Shown one piece after another: positions 33,175 through 45,769 of a stretch of 64,000 nt of DNA (position 1 is its first letter; every line of letters begins with the position of its first letter). A program made the position numbers and the translations under genes. The notes beneath the pieces were generated by a model. It did not search any database and was not told where the DNA came from. It saw only the letters and a program-made list of their open reading frames with translations. The stretch spans positions 1,855,501 through 1,919,500 of the forward strand of contig JANTQA010000036.1 in the NCBI GenBank assembly GCA_027625915.1, given 5' to 3'. Source of the stretch: Anaeramoeba flamelloides. Taxonomy: Eukaryota; Metamonada; Anaeramoebidae.

Positions 33175-34628
33175 TATTAAAAATAATTTTTTTTTTGTAA
33201 CTGTTTTTTACAAAATTATACTTTGGTTACATTTTTAATTTATTAAATTTGTTGTTAAACATGTTATTACTGCAGTTTTTTTTTTTTTTTTTTTAACAGC
33301 TGACGAGATTATAAATGATAATCTACGACTATTTTTACAGAAATATCAATCATTTCTTAATTTTCGCAATAAACCTGATTTTTGTCTCAAGTAGACAAAA
33401 AAAGTAAAAATTGACTTTAGTACCAAAAAAATATTTTATTTCAAATTTTTGATAGTAAAATTCAAGATATTTTTAAACTTTAACTTGTAATTTAATTCCT
33501 ACAACACACATACACAAATAATTTTTTAGATGTAAATTTTACATCAAACTGTATTTGAAAAAAACTTCAGAAAGGAATAAATTATATCTATGAAATTTAT
33601 TTTTTTTGTAGATTACATTTTTTTTTGTGAAGTTATATATAATTATATAATCTTATATTTGAATCTTACCTTTGTATACTTATTTTAAAAAAAAATGAAA
33701 AAAAGGTCATTAAGACAAAAAAAAAAGAGAAATGTTACCTTTTTTTTTAATAAATTTTGTTCAAAAAATTTTAAGAATTGTCACGAAATTATTGATTATA
33801 CTCGTTTTATCTGTTTTAAATAATTCTTTTTAAAACTTAGTGCACTCATTTTTGATTTAAAAGTCATTTTGAAAATGATAAATTCTTTTTTTAAGAGGGA
33901 TATGTATATTTTTATGAATTTTAATATAATTATTTATTCACAATTGAATGATTAAAATCAGTTCTTTAACTAAATACTTTAATATTTAAATCAATACGGG
34001 TGCTGGGATATATCCTAGTGTAAGATATTTAAATAAAATTAAAAAATGGAAATCAAAATTAATGAAAAAACCAATCTAGCAAAAATCGAGCATAATCATA
34101 TATTTAATGATCTAGGTACATTGGTTGATACAATCATTTCTTCTTTATTAAAATTTATTTTGCATTCTTCAATGAAAAATTTTTTAAGAAACAACTTAGT
34201 TTCAATCTCTAAAGAATTGACGATATGAATCTAAAATCCTATTTTCATTTAATTCTTCTAATTTAGTTTTAATTCAGAAAAAAAGGATACTTTTTAATAA
34301 ACACTTCAAAGATATCAATTTATTGAAGTAATTTTTTTGATTTTATAAAATAATTTATTTCCCAAAATAAATCTTAAAAACTCCAAAAAATAATAAATCT
34401 TGCCACATTAAATTTTTTAATTATTTTTCTTTTTCTTTGAATTAAAATCTTCTATGGCAGTTTTTTGATTTTAATAATCCAGCCAGCTTTCGTTAATCTT
34501 TAGAATAGTATTCTTTGTTTTGGTTTTGTTTGATAAAAATATTTGAAAAAAGTATTTTATAAACAAATTTGTTAAAAAAGGTTTTTCGTTACGGAATAAT
34601 ACATATAAATAGGTCGAGAAATTAAATT

Positions 34629-34676
<48 letters not shown>

Positions 34677-35162
34677 TCTCATCCAATTTAAGAAGATTAA
34701 GAAGAAACAAATCATCTAAATGTATGCTTTGATTCAAAATCTTTTTGTTTAATTCTTAATTTCAACAAGTTTATTAGGAAAAGTGATCTTAATTGTTTGA
34801 TATTCAAAAAAGAAATGTTTTGTTTAAAATAGTACATCTTCTTGGGTCTATGTTTTATTGGCTTCCTCTTTGATTAATTAAAAGAATTCACATAAACATA
34901 TTTCATGATCCAAAATACAATTTAATAAAACCAAATATTTAATTAAAAAAAAATGTTCAAAAAATTGAAAAATTAAAGATTCCACTCTGATTTACTTTGG
35001 GTTTGTTTTCTTTTCACAAATAAAGCAGTGAATGGTATTTTGATTTCAAAGTTTCAAAATCTCATGTCACTCAAAAAAAATTTTGTCAATAGAATGCTCT
35101 AACACAATTAAAATTTTCAAAAATGGTAAAATGTAACTACTTCCTTAAACATATTACCAAAT
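33175..35162. other. Intergenic, CIA1 to ALG1
   Basis: No gene is supported. A 60-codon frame at 34046-34228 is unconvincing. A short palindrome ggatatatcc lies at about 34006, and a (TC)n/(TATC)n microsatellite is listed separately. Confidence 0.5.
34631..34676 (+). repeat. (TC)n(TATC)n microsatellite
   Basis: About 15 tc units followed by four to five tatc units. A likely length-polymorphic marker. Confidence 0.95.
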
Positions 35163-36593
35163 CTAAAATTTAAAGATAGGCCAAGCCTTTTGTAACCAAT
35201 TTTCGGCCCACCTATGTTTTGATTTTTCTTGAAGATTTTCTCTCCATTTTAATAATTGTTCGTTTTCTTTTGGGAAGTTCTTAAAGATTTCAGTTAACTG
35301 TTGAACGAGTTCTGTGGCGTCAGAAAAAATTCTTCCATTGACTTTATCCTGAACAAGTTCATCTATACAATTGTAGTGCAGCGCGCACGTGGGGAGATTA
35401 CAACCAAACATATCTACAACTTTCATTGGCAAATCAAACCCAGAAGTCGATCCGTGCAAGCAAATACCTAAATCTGAAGAGCCGAGTAAGCGAGGGTAGT
35501 CTTCTGCTTCCAACCAAATTGTGACGATCCCTACCTTTTGAAAGGTTAGCTTGGAGACTTTTTCTTGGAATTGCTCCTTTTCTGGTCCTTTTCCTGTCAT
35601 TACAAAATAAAAATCTGGATAACCATTTTCATCAATCTTTGGGCTTGAAATAGCTTGATCTAATTTTGTAGCTGACTCTAAAAGCATGTCTAGATTGTCA
35701 TCCTTTGTCCAGCTTGTTGAATTGATTAATAGTACAGGTCGTTTTTCTTTTAAAGTAATTGTTTTTTCGTTTTTAATTGTAAACAATGTTTCGTTTTCTG
35801 TTAGGGATTTTGTTTCTTTTTCAGTTTCAATTTCTTCTTCTATTTCAATTTCCTTTTCTTTGTTTTCTTCGTTTTCTTTTTTATTTTCTTCTTTTTTTTC
35901 TTTGTTTTCTTCTTCTTCCTGAAGGTTTTCATTTTTTTTCATTTTATTAAGTGGCTTAAATTCGTTTTTTAATTTAAGAAATAGCTCATGACGCTCTTCT
36001 ATGGGAGTTTCTTTAAAAATGATCGGTGGTTGATCATAGAGAACAGTCGCTTCAATTCCCCAATTTTCTTTTAACTCCTTTTTCATTGCTTTCGAGACAC
36101 AAAAGTGAGCATGTGCCTTTCGAGAGCCAAGCCATTCGAGCCATCTTGATATTTTGACAACAAGGTGCTTCTTGCCTAAATGGAGCGCAAGAACAGACCA
36201 CCCAAAGTTGTGCCAGTCAATCACCAATTTTGTTTTTGTAAAAAGACAAAAAAATTCTGCAACGAGCATTGTAGGGATCGTTGGTGGGTTTTGGATCAGC
36301 AAAAAATCTGATTTTGAAATTTTGAAAATCAAAATATAAAGGAGCTGTAAAAATAAAAAAAGAACTTTCAAGGGCGCATATAATAAAAAGAGTTTTCTTG
36401 GTAAATTGGGAAACGATTTGATCCCATGGATTTTGATACGATCAGATTTCAATAAGGAGTGGCTCCTCGTTGTTGTGTAACCAACAAAATCAACATTATA
36501 TTTCTCGCTTGTGGCTAATGAGTGTGCGTGGTATTGCATCCTTGGTGAAAGGCCAATATCACCTAGGACTAATAAACAACAATTTTTGCTCAT
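35163..36593 (-). CDS. ALG1: Chitobiosyldiphosphodolichol beta-1,4-mannosyltransferase (ALG1)
   Basis: 476 residues, one exon, starting at the ATG before the conserved N-terminus. It adds the first mannose to GlcNAc2-PP-dolichol on the cytosolic ER face (GT33). Family blocks: VLGDIGLSPRMQYHAHSLA (residues 9-27), a hydrophobic membrane segment (about 68-90), QNPPTIPTMLV (101-111), VIDWHNFGWS (124-133), AHFCVSKAMKKEL, and the donor-binding region LGICLHGSTSGFDLPMKVVD (375-394) with MFGC after it. An E/K/N-rich insert at about 217-280 separates the two Rossmann halves where other ALG1 proteins have a short loop. The stop is TAG. It is divergent from the p24 gene across 2.6 kb. Confidence 0.95.
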   Translation of the reverse strand: MSKNCCLLVLGDIGLSPRMQYHAHSLATSEKYNVDFVGYTTTRSHSLLKSDRIKIHGIKSFPNLPRKLFLLYAPLKVLFLFLQLLYILIFKISKSDFLLIQNPPTIPTMLVAEFFCLFTKTKLVIDWHNFGWSVLALHLGKKHLVVKISRWLEWLGSRKAHAHFCVSKAMKKELKENWGIEATVLYDQPPIIFKETPIEERHELFLKLKNEFKPLNKMKKNENLQEEEENKEKKEENKKENEENKEKEIEIEEEIETEKETKSLTENETLFTIKNEKTITLKEKRPVLLINSTSWTKDDNLDMLLESATKLDQAISSPKIDENGYPDFYFVMTGKGPEKEQFQEKVSKLTFQKVGIVTIWLEAEDYPRLLGSSDLGICLHGSTSGFDLPMKVVDMFGCNLPTCALHYNCIDELVQDKVNGRIFSDATELVQQLTEIFKNFPKENEQLLKWRENLQEKSKHRWAENWLQKAWPIFKF

Positions 36594-38189
36594 TTATTGA
36601 ACGAAAGGAGATTTAAAAAAAATAAAAATTGAAATATATTTTTGGTTTTATTTTTTTATCAACTTTAAGGCTGTGGTCGATTTAAAATTTCGTGTTAAGG
36701 AAATATTACGTTCTTTTTTAGGTTCATATTTATTTGATTTTATTGATAGTTTAGTATAGAGAAAGTGTTAAAATTTTTTGATTGTTTTTATTTTTAGGAT
36801 TTTGTTAAGGAGATTCATTAATTTTGTACCTCCTTTATTACGATTGTACACTATTTGAAAATTGAAATATCCACTCAAAAACTTGTAGAAATCTTTCAAA
36901 AAAAGTTCTTATAACGATAAAGTCATTTACCATTGATTTGCTTCATACTCAACGTGTGAAGATCAATTTCTAACACTTAACAATAAAAAATTGTTAAATT
37001 TTGAGAAAAAAGTATAACAAAGAGATACTCAATTGCCAATTTAAATCACTAGAATATATAATTTTGATCCTAACTTTGTTAGTTTCGGAGTGCCCTTCTT
37101 TTGGCCCTTCTGGAGATCTAAAAGATTTTAATTTTTTTTTCATTTATTCCTTCCCCCATATGAGTAATTTTTTTCACAAGAATATTGAAAAAATTCTTTC
37201 TTTTTCAAATATAGAGGGTGACAAAATAACACTAAATTGGATTAAAATTCAATAAAATTCATTATATACTTGAGAAAACAAATTTTTTTTAATTCAAGAT
37301 ATTTAATCATTTCGAAAGATCGAATCAGATACTATTTTTGATTTTTCTGTAAAATCTGAATTATTTAAAATTGAGAATCTTTACTAACTGGTTTTTTTTT
37401 TTTTTTGTAAATTAAGTTTTTTGTTAATGAAGTTTTTGATCAGAATTATTTTGTTTTTTTTTGTTCTTTGAATTTTGTTTAATCAAAAGAAGTGTATTTT
37501 TAAAATACACTTATTCAGTGTTAAACCTCTCCTTGGGTATGCAGCAAATTCACAGCAAGTGAATAGACCATTAAAAATAATAATTATTTTCTGAAAAATG
37601 GCTTGGAAAATGGTTTTGATATTATAGTAATCTTATTCTTTCTTGGTTTTTCAATTTTAAGAATAATTAATTTTTTTTTTGAATTTATTATTAAATTATG
37701 GGGAGGTTTTTTTAATGTTTTAATTGTTCTTTAAGGTCTACAACCCCTGTAATTTTTAAAATAGGATTATTATCTGTAAGATATGGACGATTTGATAATT
37801 TATCTTCTTAACTGATCCATCTTTAGCTTATTACGAATTTCAATAGTGTATAAAAAAAAACAATTTTTGAGACTTTTTTTTTTTTCATAAATCGGAAATA
37901 TATATATATGAGACTTAGTGGTTGGAAGGTGTTTCATTATAAAAAAAATTTTTTTTTGGGGGTTTTGAATAAATTTTGAAATAAGTTTTTGTTTTATTCC
38001 AAACTTTTATGGAATTTAATTTTTTTTTTGTGTAATTGAGTACAATGGTAATAAATATTTCAATTGAAAACCCAGTAATTAAGATTTTTTATTACTTGCC
38101 TTGGAAAATATAAGTATTAGACACATAAAATCGGATTTGAGAAGAAAAAAAAGTGTCCAAAAAATAGTTTTTTGAAACATTATTAAAAT
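36594..38189. other. Intergenic, upstream of ALG1
   Basis: Mostly AT-rich. An 84-codon frame at 37001-37255 has one less repetitive patch (LLVSECPSFGPSGDLKD) that may be a gene relic, but I cannot support a gene. Confidence 0.4.
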
Positions 38190-38990
38190 ACATACTAAGG
38201 CTGTCAAAATATTATGTGCAGAAAAGTGAAAACGGTTATTCCAAAATAAAAAACATGTTTATTTGTTAGAGAATACTTATACATTAATAGATCAAAGAAA
38301 CCAACAATAAACAATAAATGAAATATTTGAGTGATTTCTTAAAGTTCTATTATTTAAAAAGAAATTCGAAAAATGAAGGATCAAATTAAAAAATTTATCT
38401 AAAAAAATATATTAAATTTTAAAAGAAATTTTATCCTATCAAAACAACTCACAAAAAATTGAGAAAATTACGAAAAATTTTGAACAATCTCCCATCCTAT
38501 TTAAAATTCATTAAAATATCAAGGAGTTTACTTTCAAAATTGGTTTCAGCTTAGGGATACTATTGGATAGCTAATTAGATGTTACATTGGAACATGTCAA
38601 AAAAAAAGTACCGAAAATATTTTGAAACACTAATTATAGTCTTTTTGGATGCACTATTTTGATTACTCAAAGTCCAAGACTGATCAGTTCAGAGCCAATA
38701 AGAGTAACTTCCTGATACAAGATAATATTTTTAATAATGTCTTTTACTGATAAATTGCAATTTATGTTTTGAAATTTTTTGTTGATTATCCTTTTTATAA
38801 TTTTTATTCTCAACTTTGAATAAAGTATTTTACGAAGTAAACTGGAAAGAAACTCTGTAAAATTAGTTGATCTTCAAAATCTTCTTTTTCAGTAACTGTT
38901 TGATAAGAAACAGTTCGAAGATTTATAAAAATGGAAATTGAACTAAAACTATTTTGAAATTTATTCGAATTTATCAGTATTGTAAACCTT
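38190..38990 (+). repeat. 0.8-kb dispersed repeat family R2, copy A
   Basis: Collinear with 56850-57680: shared gtcaaaat start, aaagttctattatttaaaaa, aaaatgaaggatcaaatt, tatactattgga-type block, ttttgaaacac.aattatagtc, and gataagaaacagttcgaaga near the end. A third partial copy is at 39895-40075. Both long copies begin near TACT and, read inverted, end near TACTG, which hints at TA-flanked mobile DNA, but terminal repeats are weak. No shared reading frame is seen. Confidence 0.7.
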
Positions 38991-39152
38991 AAAAAGTAAA
39001 ATCATTTTTCTCCTCCAAAATTAAAAAAATTCATCCGACTTTTTCATAACCAGCACAGACTCATAGTCTTTTCAATTTATATTTCCATTTAAGGTACAGG
39101 TGGGAATTGAATCATTTTTTATCACTTTTTTAATTTGATTTTTTTATAATAA

Positions 39153-41482
39153 ATGTTACTTTCCAAATCTCTTCTTGTTTTCTTTCTCTTGATTGCAACA
39201 ATTAATTCTTTTGAATTGATTCTTGACGAAAGAACTGAAAAGTGTATTACAGAAGAAATTGAGCTTGACAGTTTGGTTACTGGCTTTTTTAAACTTGTCA
39301 AACCAAAAAACAAGCATGTTGATTTAATTGTTTTTGAACCAACAAAAAGGATCATTTTTCGAAAAAACCGTTTTGATGCCGGAAAATTTGCGTTTCGTTC
39401 TGAAGTTAATGGAGACTATCGATTTTGTTTTTACTCAAGAAAGATTCAAATCGCACAAGGTTTATTCCAATCTTTATTTCATCTTCGATCCTCTTCCATT
39501 CTTTTCAAATTTTAATATGACCTATCTACTTGGAGGATTTCAATGGAGAAGAATTTCTTTTAAACCTCTTTTCAAATTTTTATTCACTTCTTCCTATTCT
39601 TCTTCTTCTTCTTCTTCTTCTTATTCTTCTTCTTCTTCAACTTTTTCTTTATTACCGCAAATTAAATTAAAAGCGCATGAACAAAGAGTTGAATTTAAAA
39701 TTCAACAAGGTTCAGATGCTTTTGATTATTCAAACATGGCTACAGTTGAGCATTTAAATCCATTAGAAACAGAAATCAGAAAGACCGAAGACATAATTGA
39801 AGAAATTTTTGAAGAAATCCTTTATTCAAAAGGGAGAGAAGAAGCAATGAGGAATATTAATGGTAAAATTTCGAACTTTTTTTTTATTTAAATAAAAATT
39901 GAGACAAAGATCGAAAAATTTAGAACAAATTGCCTTCCGAATTTAAAATTCACTTAAACATCAAGGAGTTAACCTTCAAAATTGATTTGAGCCTAGGTAT
40001 ACTATTGGAAAGTTAATTAGATGTTACGTAGAACTGGAAGAAAAAAAAGCACGAATTGTTTTCCAAGCCAGAAGTGTTTGTTCTTTCTTCTTTTTGATCC
40101 CCTTTCAAAATTTCAAGAATTGAAAAAAAAAACAAAAACAATAATAAGAAGAAAGCCCATTTGCTGTTGTTGAAAAAAAGACCAACACGGCTTTGAATTG
40201 AAACCTTAATAGAACCTGAGAAACCTGAAAATTAAAAAGTCAAATCAATTAAAAAGAAGAAACAAATTAACTTGAAAGAATACAGTCAGTTTCAAATTTA
40301 AGGCACAAACTTTCAACGAAATTTAAGGCACAAAAAAATCTCAAATTTAAGGCACAAAATTTGGAATTTTTTTTTTACACAAATTATTTTACTAGAATCT
40401 GAATTTTGTGCCTTAATTTGAGATTTTTATTGTGTCTTAATTTTCGTTGAAGTTTGTGCCTTGAAAGTGGAACTGACTGTAATCCATTATATTATTTTTC
40501 AATCAAACCAACAAAAACAATTTACTTCTACTTTAATTATCGAAATCGTAGAGCGTATTTTGGAGATCTCAAAAATAGTCAAATTTTCAACAAATTTTTA
40601 AATGATAGATCAAACAAAGAAAAAACCTGACCAAAAGACGGTATTATAAAAACCATTATTGTGTTGAATCCTCCCATTTTGTCTTTAATCGTTTCTGTTT
40701 TTCTTTTATCAATTGATCTTTCTTTTCATTTCCAGTTTTTATTAAGGTTCCCAATTAAAAGCTGTGTTTTACTTTTTTTTCCTGTTTTCCCAAATGGCAG
40801 TTCATTAATAAAATCGAAAAAAAGTTCAACTCGTTTTGTAATTGAAAACCTTAATATATACTGAAAATGATAAGTTTTTTCAAAAAAAAAAAGATGAGCC
40901 AAATAAACTTCAAAGGGTTGCTCATCATTTTAATATTAATCAAACCAACAAAAATAAAAGAGATCTTTTTCATTGAGATCACAAACAAGTACTTTTCATG
41001 ATCTCAAAAATAAGTGAAAATTTTTCACAATTCCAAAACGATAATTCTATTTTCAACTCAAAATAAACTTTTATTTTTTATTATTTTCTTGTATTGTTTA
41101 TCAAAAAGTTCCACCCATCTTCTATATAAATATTATTAACGTTCTGAAATAAATCGTTTTCGGACCTACGGAATAAAAGATTATTTTTTTTAAATCTCAG
41201 AATTGCAGATTTGAAAATTTTCAAATGAGAAACAATATTTGAATAACTCTTTTTCTTTTTACAAATATTTATTTTTATTGAAAATTCCTACTTTTTTTAT
41301 TTTTTATTTTTTTTATTTTTTATCTTATTTAACCCTTTAATTCTTAATTTAACTTTCTAATAGAATCAACAAATACTAGAGTGATGTGGTTTTCAATTTT
41401 TTCGATCCTGATTTTATTATTTACTGTCATCTTCCAAGTCTATTATTTAAAATCGTATTTTAAGAAATATAAAGTTCTTTAA
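39153..41482 (+). CDS. p24/TMED (EMP24-GP25L) ER-Golgi cargo receptor, three exons
   Basis: Exons 39153-39459, 39674-39862 and 41364-41482 join to 204 residues. Signal peptide 1-19 (MLLSKSLLVFFLLIATINS). GOLD domain with the two conserved cysteines in EKCITEEIELDSLVTGFFK (C31) and GDYRFCFYS (C92), then EQRVEFKIQQG. Coiled coil EHLNPLETEIRKTEDIIEEI. Then ESTNTRVMW, one membrane segment (about 171-193) and the tail LKSYFKKYKVL with the F-F and dilysine-like signals used for COPII/COPI binding. Junctions: CACAAG|gttta...taaaag|CGC, and AATG|gtaaaa...taatag|AATCA, both phase 1. Intron 1 (214 bases) holds a TTC microsatellite. Intron 2 (1501 bases) holds a repeat fragment and a MITE. The exons were joined by matching the family's order. 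Confidence 0.92.
39895..40075 (+). repeat. Dispersed repeat family R2, partial copy C
   Basis: Matches 38430-38610 (aaaattcacttaaacatcaa, tatactattgga, agttaattagatgttac) inside p24 intron 2. Only the middle part of the family is present. Confidence 0.65.
40281..40481. mobile_element. 201-bp Tc1/mariner-type MITE (family M1), copy 2
   Basis: TA-flanked: ta|cagtcagtttcaaattt at the left, and ggaactgactg|ta at the right. The word aaggcacaaa recurs in the arms in both orientations (left aaggcacaaactttcaacga; right cgttgaagtttgtgcctt). Closest copy to the family consensus. Lies in p24 intron 2. Confidence 0.88.
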
Positions 41483-42194
41483 AATAATCAATTTATTAAT
41501 TTCCATACAAAACAAATCCTTTACATATATTTATTAATTTTCTTTACATGGGTTTAATATTATTATTAAGTTTTAACAATATAACATTGTAATTGATATT
41601 CTCAATAATTTTTACGAACAAATTATTATGATTATCACTTTTAAAATTAAATATTGTAATATTAAATGGAATTCTATCTAAAGATAAATAATAAAAACTA
41701 AACAATTATATCAAATTATTTTTAAGATTTTTTGTATAAAACAAAACAATAAATAACAAATAAATTTTTTTTTTTTTTTTTTTCTGTTATAAATATTTTG
41801 AAATTGATAAAGAAAATAAATATAAATCCTAAAAAACGAAATAAATTTTTAAATAGATTTTTTATTTTACAGATGTTGTTTTTTTACTTTTTTTGATTTT
41901 TTTAATATATGGATTTTAAATGAGATTTGTTCCCTGTAATAAATAATTCCTTATAAAATGGTATTATTCTTTGATTAATATTGAATTGTGATAATTTTTT
42001 AATGAAAAAATACTATACAATAATATATATATATATATATATATAGTAATATGATTTCATAAACAATAAAATGGAAAAAAAATTACAAAAAATGGTAAAA
42101 ATTTCACTAAGTTTTAAAAATAAATGAATCAATTTTTTGTGATTTTCAATTTTCAATTATAATTTTTGAAAGAGAAAAACTTTAAAATTATTAT
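41483..42194. other. Intergenic, p24 to LINE
   Basis: AT-rich 3' flank of p24, with an (AT)n run at 42022-42045. Nothing else is seen. Confidence 0.5.
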
Positions 42195-44630
42195 AAAAAT
42201 ACGGAATTTATTGTATATAAAATTGATATAAAACATGTTTTGATATTTATTAGTGACATTTCAGTAAACTGTGCTCTTGTTAAATATATTAGAAATGAAA
42301 CATTGAAATCTGGTTACAAAAATTATTATAGAGAAGTAAGAATAATGATTTATCAGCAAAATCCTCTATCACCTTTATTATTTTTATTTATCAGTCATTT
42401 TTTAATTGAAATAATTAAACATCTTACAAAACATGTCCAGATGTTTGCAGATGACTTGATTTTATTTTTATTTTCTTTTATTTTATTTTTTTTTTTTTTT
42501 TTTGGGGGAAATGTCAGAAATTGATAAAAAATTAATACTTATTTATAAAATTATTCAAGAATTAGGAATGAATTCAAATTTTGGATAAAACTATAATTAT
42601 AAAAAATATCCAAAATTAAATATTGAGGAATTAGATTTGAAAAAGAGAAACATTTACAAAAAAACTTTGAAAAGGAACAATATATATTTTAAAAAAATTG
42701 AAAAAAAAAAAAAAAAAAATTAGCTTATCGGTGAAAATACAAATTTTTTAAATCAATATACATTGGCCAATTATTATATGGGTTGGTTGTTTTTAATCTA
42801 TTCAAAAAGTTTTTGACATGATATAAAGGATTTTTCAGTCAATGGGGCCCATTTTTAATGGGAATTATATATGTGTTTAAAGGGTTTTGCATAGATATTA
42901 GAAGAAAAAATCCTATTTTAGAAATTTTCAAAATTGAAATAATTTTTTCACATTTGTACACATTTTTGTTTTTTTTTTTCGATTTTTTTTTAAAACGTCA
43001 TTCAGTTGAAAAAATTTTTTTTATTGCAAGATCAATAGTCACTGGTATAAATGTGTTATTCTAAGGTTATTGAAACCATGTAAATGATTTTTGAGAAATC
43101 ATATTGATTTCTATTGCAATTCTATTCGATCTTTGATCTTGATATTTGTTTAATTAATGTGAAAAATTTTCACTTAATTTTCATTTTCTTTTTCAAATAG
43201 AGACCACAAATACCAACACACTTCGTTTGGGGGCTTGATTTCTAAAATAAAAGTATGGAAAATGAAGTGAAAAATGTTTCATATTTATTATTCAAATACC
43301 AGTTTAAGTTCAAAACGAACATCGTTGTTTTTCTCAAAATGATTAACGAAGAATTTAGATTTTTCAATTTTTAAGAAAATTTATAAATTAATTAGTTTTC
43401 TTTCAGACATATTTCAACAATTCTTTGATGTGTATTATTCTGTTTATTTTTTATTTGTTCTTCACTATTCAATTATATAAAATAATTGATATTTGAAAAA
43501 AACGTTGGGAACTTTGACTGAAACAGAGTTTAGGTTTGGATAAATAAAAAGGAAACAAGATATTTTTTAAAATCATCATACATTCTCCTCGAATAATTAC
43601 AAAAGTAAAGCTATACTTAATCAAACTAGTAACATAATTTATAGAAAAAGAAGATTTAAACTCAAATTTAATACAAAATTATAACTTCTAGGTTTCGAAT
43701 ACATTTCAGACGAATAAATTTAAAATTGTCAAAAAAAAAAATGCTGAAAATATCAATTGGAAAATAAAAAACTTAGAAATATGAAATGTAAATAATTAAT
43801 GGCAAATATTGAGTCATAAATATATATGGGTGGAATGACCAAGAATATTTAAAAATTATTAAATATAATAATAATAATCGAAAGGTTGTGTACAATTTGT
43901 GTATGTTGTTATAGGGTGTGAATTTATTTAATTCATGTTTTTGTTTTGAAAATTCCTCGAATCTCTAATCTAATTGAAAATTCAAGAGAATACCATAGTT
44001 TCCTACTTTTCAAGAAATTCAAAGAATAGAGAAAAATAATATATATATATCTATTATTTTAAATTTTAGAAAAGGAAATAGCTGCTTTAGTGTGCTTTTC
44101 GGTTTTCTAAGTAAAAATTGTTGTTTGTTCAAATAAAAAGTATCCTCAAGAAAACCTAACCATGATTTTTTTCAATTCTCGTTTTTGTTTCTGAAATCAA
44201 TAAATTTTCTAATAAAATAAAAAATTCAAGAGAAAGTACCCCGGTGCTGTACTTTACTTGAATTTAAAAGAATAGAGAAAAAACAATAATTTTACACAAT
44301 TCTTTCAAATTAAAAAAACTCAATAAAAAGTGCCTTGGTTTTTTTTTTTTTTAATTTTATAAATAATGCGAAAATTAAAAAAAAAAATTAATTTATTTCT
44401 TCAATCAAGAAAAACTTAACTAAGTCCATATTATGAAAAAAATCGTACAATTTGGGTTAAATATTTAATCCAAATTAACATAAATAATCAGAATTATATC
44501 TTAGATATTATTCAAAATAAAGAATCATTATTTATTGTGTCATTAGTTTATGATAAGGAGAATTATGATTATTTATTGAAATTTCTAAACAAAAATTCCG
44601 AAATTAGGATTGTAAGAGAAAATTAATGTA
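42195..44630 (+). mobile_element. Decayed LINE copy, plus strand, with insertions
   Basis: RT motif A YKIDIKHV (about 42211), motif B QQNPLSPLLFLFISHF (about 42356) and motif C MFADDLILF (about 42447) match the LINE at 14299-15615. The 3' parts follow: KRRFKLKF at about 43650, and TIWVKYLIQIN, then DIIQNKESLFIVSLVYDKEN, at about 44450-44630. At 43158-43282 a small TIR element interrupts it. Many frame changes; inactive. The tail frame ends at 44625, followed by an (AT)n run rather than poly-A. Confidence 0.75.
43158..43282. mobile_element. Short TIR element, ttttcac family, copy 2, nested in the LINE
   Basis: The left end gtgaaaaattttcacttaat and the right end gaaaatgaagtgaaaaatgt are inverted copies around a 75-base interior. 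Inserted in the plus-strand LINE relic. Confidence 0.6.
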
Positions 44631-44633
44631 CAC

Positions 44634-44636
<3 letters not shown>

Positions 44637-44670
<34 letters not shown>
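44637..44670. repeat. (TA)n microsatellite
   Basis: About 17 ta units. Similar runs are at 42022-42045, 52794-52821, 61166-61190 and 62073-62098. Confidence 0.95.
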
Positions 44671-44673
<3 letters not shown>

Positions 44674-44674
44674 G

Positions 44675-44850
44675 AACTGATCTACTTTTTGAGACAAATT
44701 TAATCAAGATTTTTTTCAACTTAGAAGTCATGAGTAATGATTTTATAACCTTTAAGATTGTCTCAAAATACAGATTTTGAGATAAAATATTATTTTTTAT
44801 GAATATTAAGATTCTATTTTGATGGATAAGTTCAACTTTTAGTAATATTT
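44675..44850 (+). repeat. Diverged repeat R4, copy 1
   Basis: Resembles 58100-58270: acaaattta, aagat.ttttt.caact, gagtcat, gattttat, and a ttgataag/ttgatggataag block in the same order. In the second copy the frame reads ILQLWSHQIDDFTF and NLWRNADFIPKLLGFLRVHR, so the family may descend from coding DNA. Class unknown. Confidence 0.4.
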
Positions 44851-45769
44851 TATTAATTGAATTTTTATAGCGATTTGAAAAATTGGGAAAATGCATTATT
44901 TAGATTCAATAGTAACATATTTTAGTTTTCGGCTCCTTGTTGATAAAGTCTAATAACTTAAGTAAACAATTTTTACAACTAAAAATAATATAATAATCTA
45001 CATTTTTTTTTTCAATTAAAAAAATATCCAGAATAAATTGAGAGAATTAACTTCCCGATATTTTATTATCACACGGTCTAAAAAACTAACAAATTGAATT
45101 TTTATTATCGGGGGTCCGATTATACTGGATGAAAATATTCAAAGTTTGAGTGGTCTTATTATAATTTGATTGATTAACGATATTAAAATAAATTTTGAGT
45201 GCTTTTTTGGAAATAATTTATCTAAAAATATTTTCAATTTATGAGTGTTTATTAATATTATATCTTGAGATTTATATTTACTTTTTCACTTAAATTTAAA
45301 TTAAAAGAAATGTATAAAAAGAAACAAACTATTAGAGTATAATTATTTTTTTAAAAAAAAATGAGATCTTGTTAAGATCATATTTTTTTTTTTTTTAATT
45401 TCTCTTTTTAAATGGGGAGTGGGGGTTAAGACAATCTAAACAATTTCTTAATTTGGGTCTATATATATTTTAAACCCGAATTACATATATTTCCAATATA
45501 TGATATATTATTATTATTTGAAAAAAAGTCAACTATTATTATTATTAGTTAAGTTAATTTTTGAAAAAAGGAAACCACCATTTTTCGTTCTATTTTGGAT
45601 AGGATTGATTTTGATGAAAATTCTTTTATTTGGGTTGTATTTTGAGTATACCGCATTTCTATTCTAATATAAATAATAAATTTTTTAAAGGGATGGGTGA
45701 TTAAATAAATAAAAATTTTTTTTTATTTATTTTGAAGGGGGAAAATTAATTTCCACCTACAGCTGTGGT

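Noticed and set aside
33990-34030. Possible tRNA or small RNA because of a higher-GC patch (acgggtgctgggatatatcc).
   Set aside because: No cloverleaf, no T-loop consensus and no terminator; only a short palindrome.
39328-39891. A 187-codon single frame covering p24 exon 2 with a Ser/Tyr repeat upstream.
   Set aside because: The upstream part is intron 1 (TTC microsatellite and polypyrimidine tract). The family match and phase support the spliced model instead.
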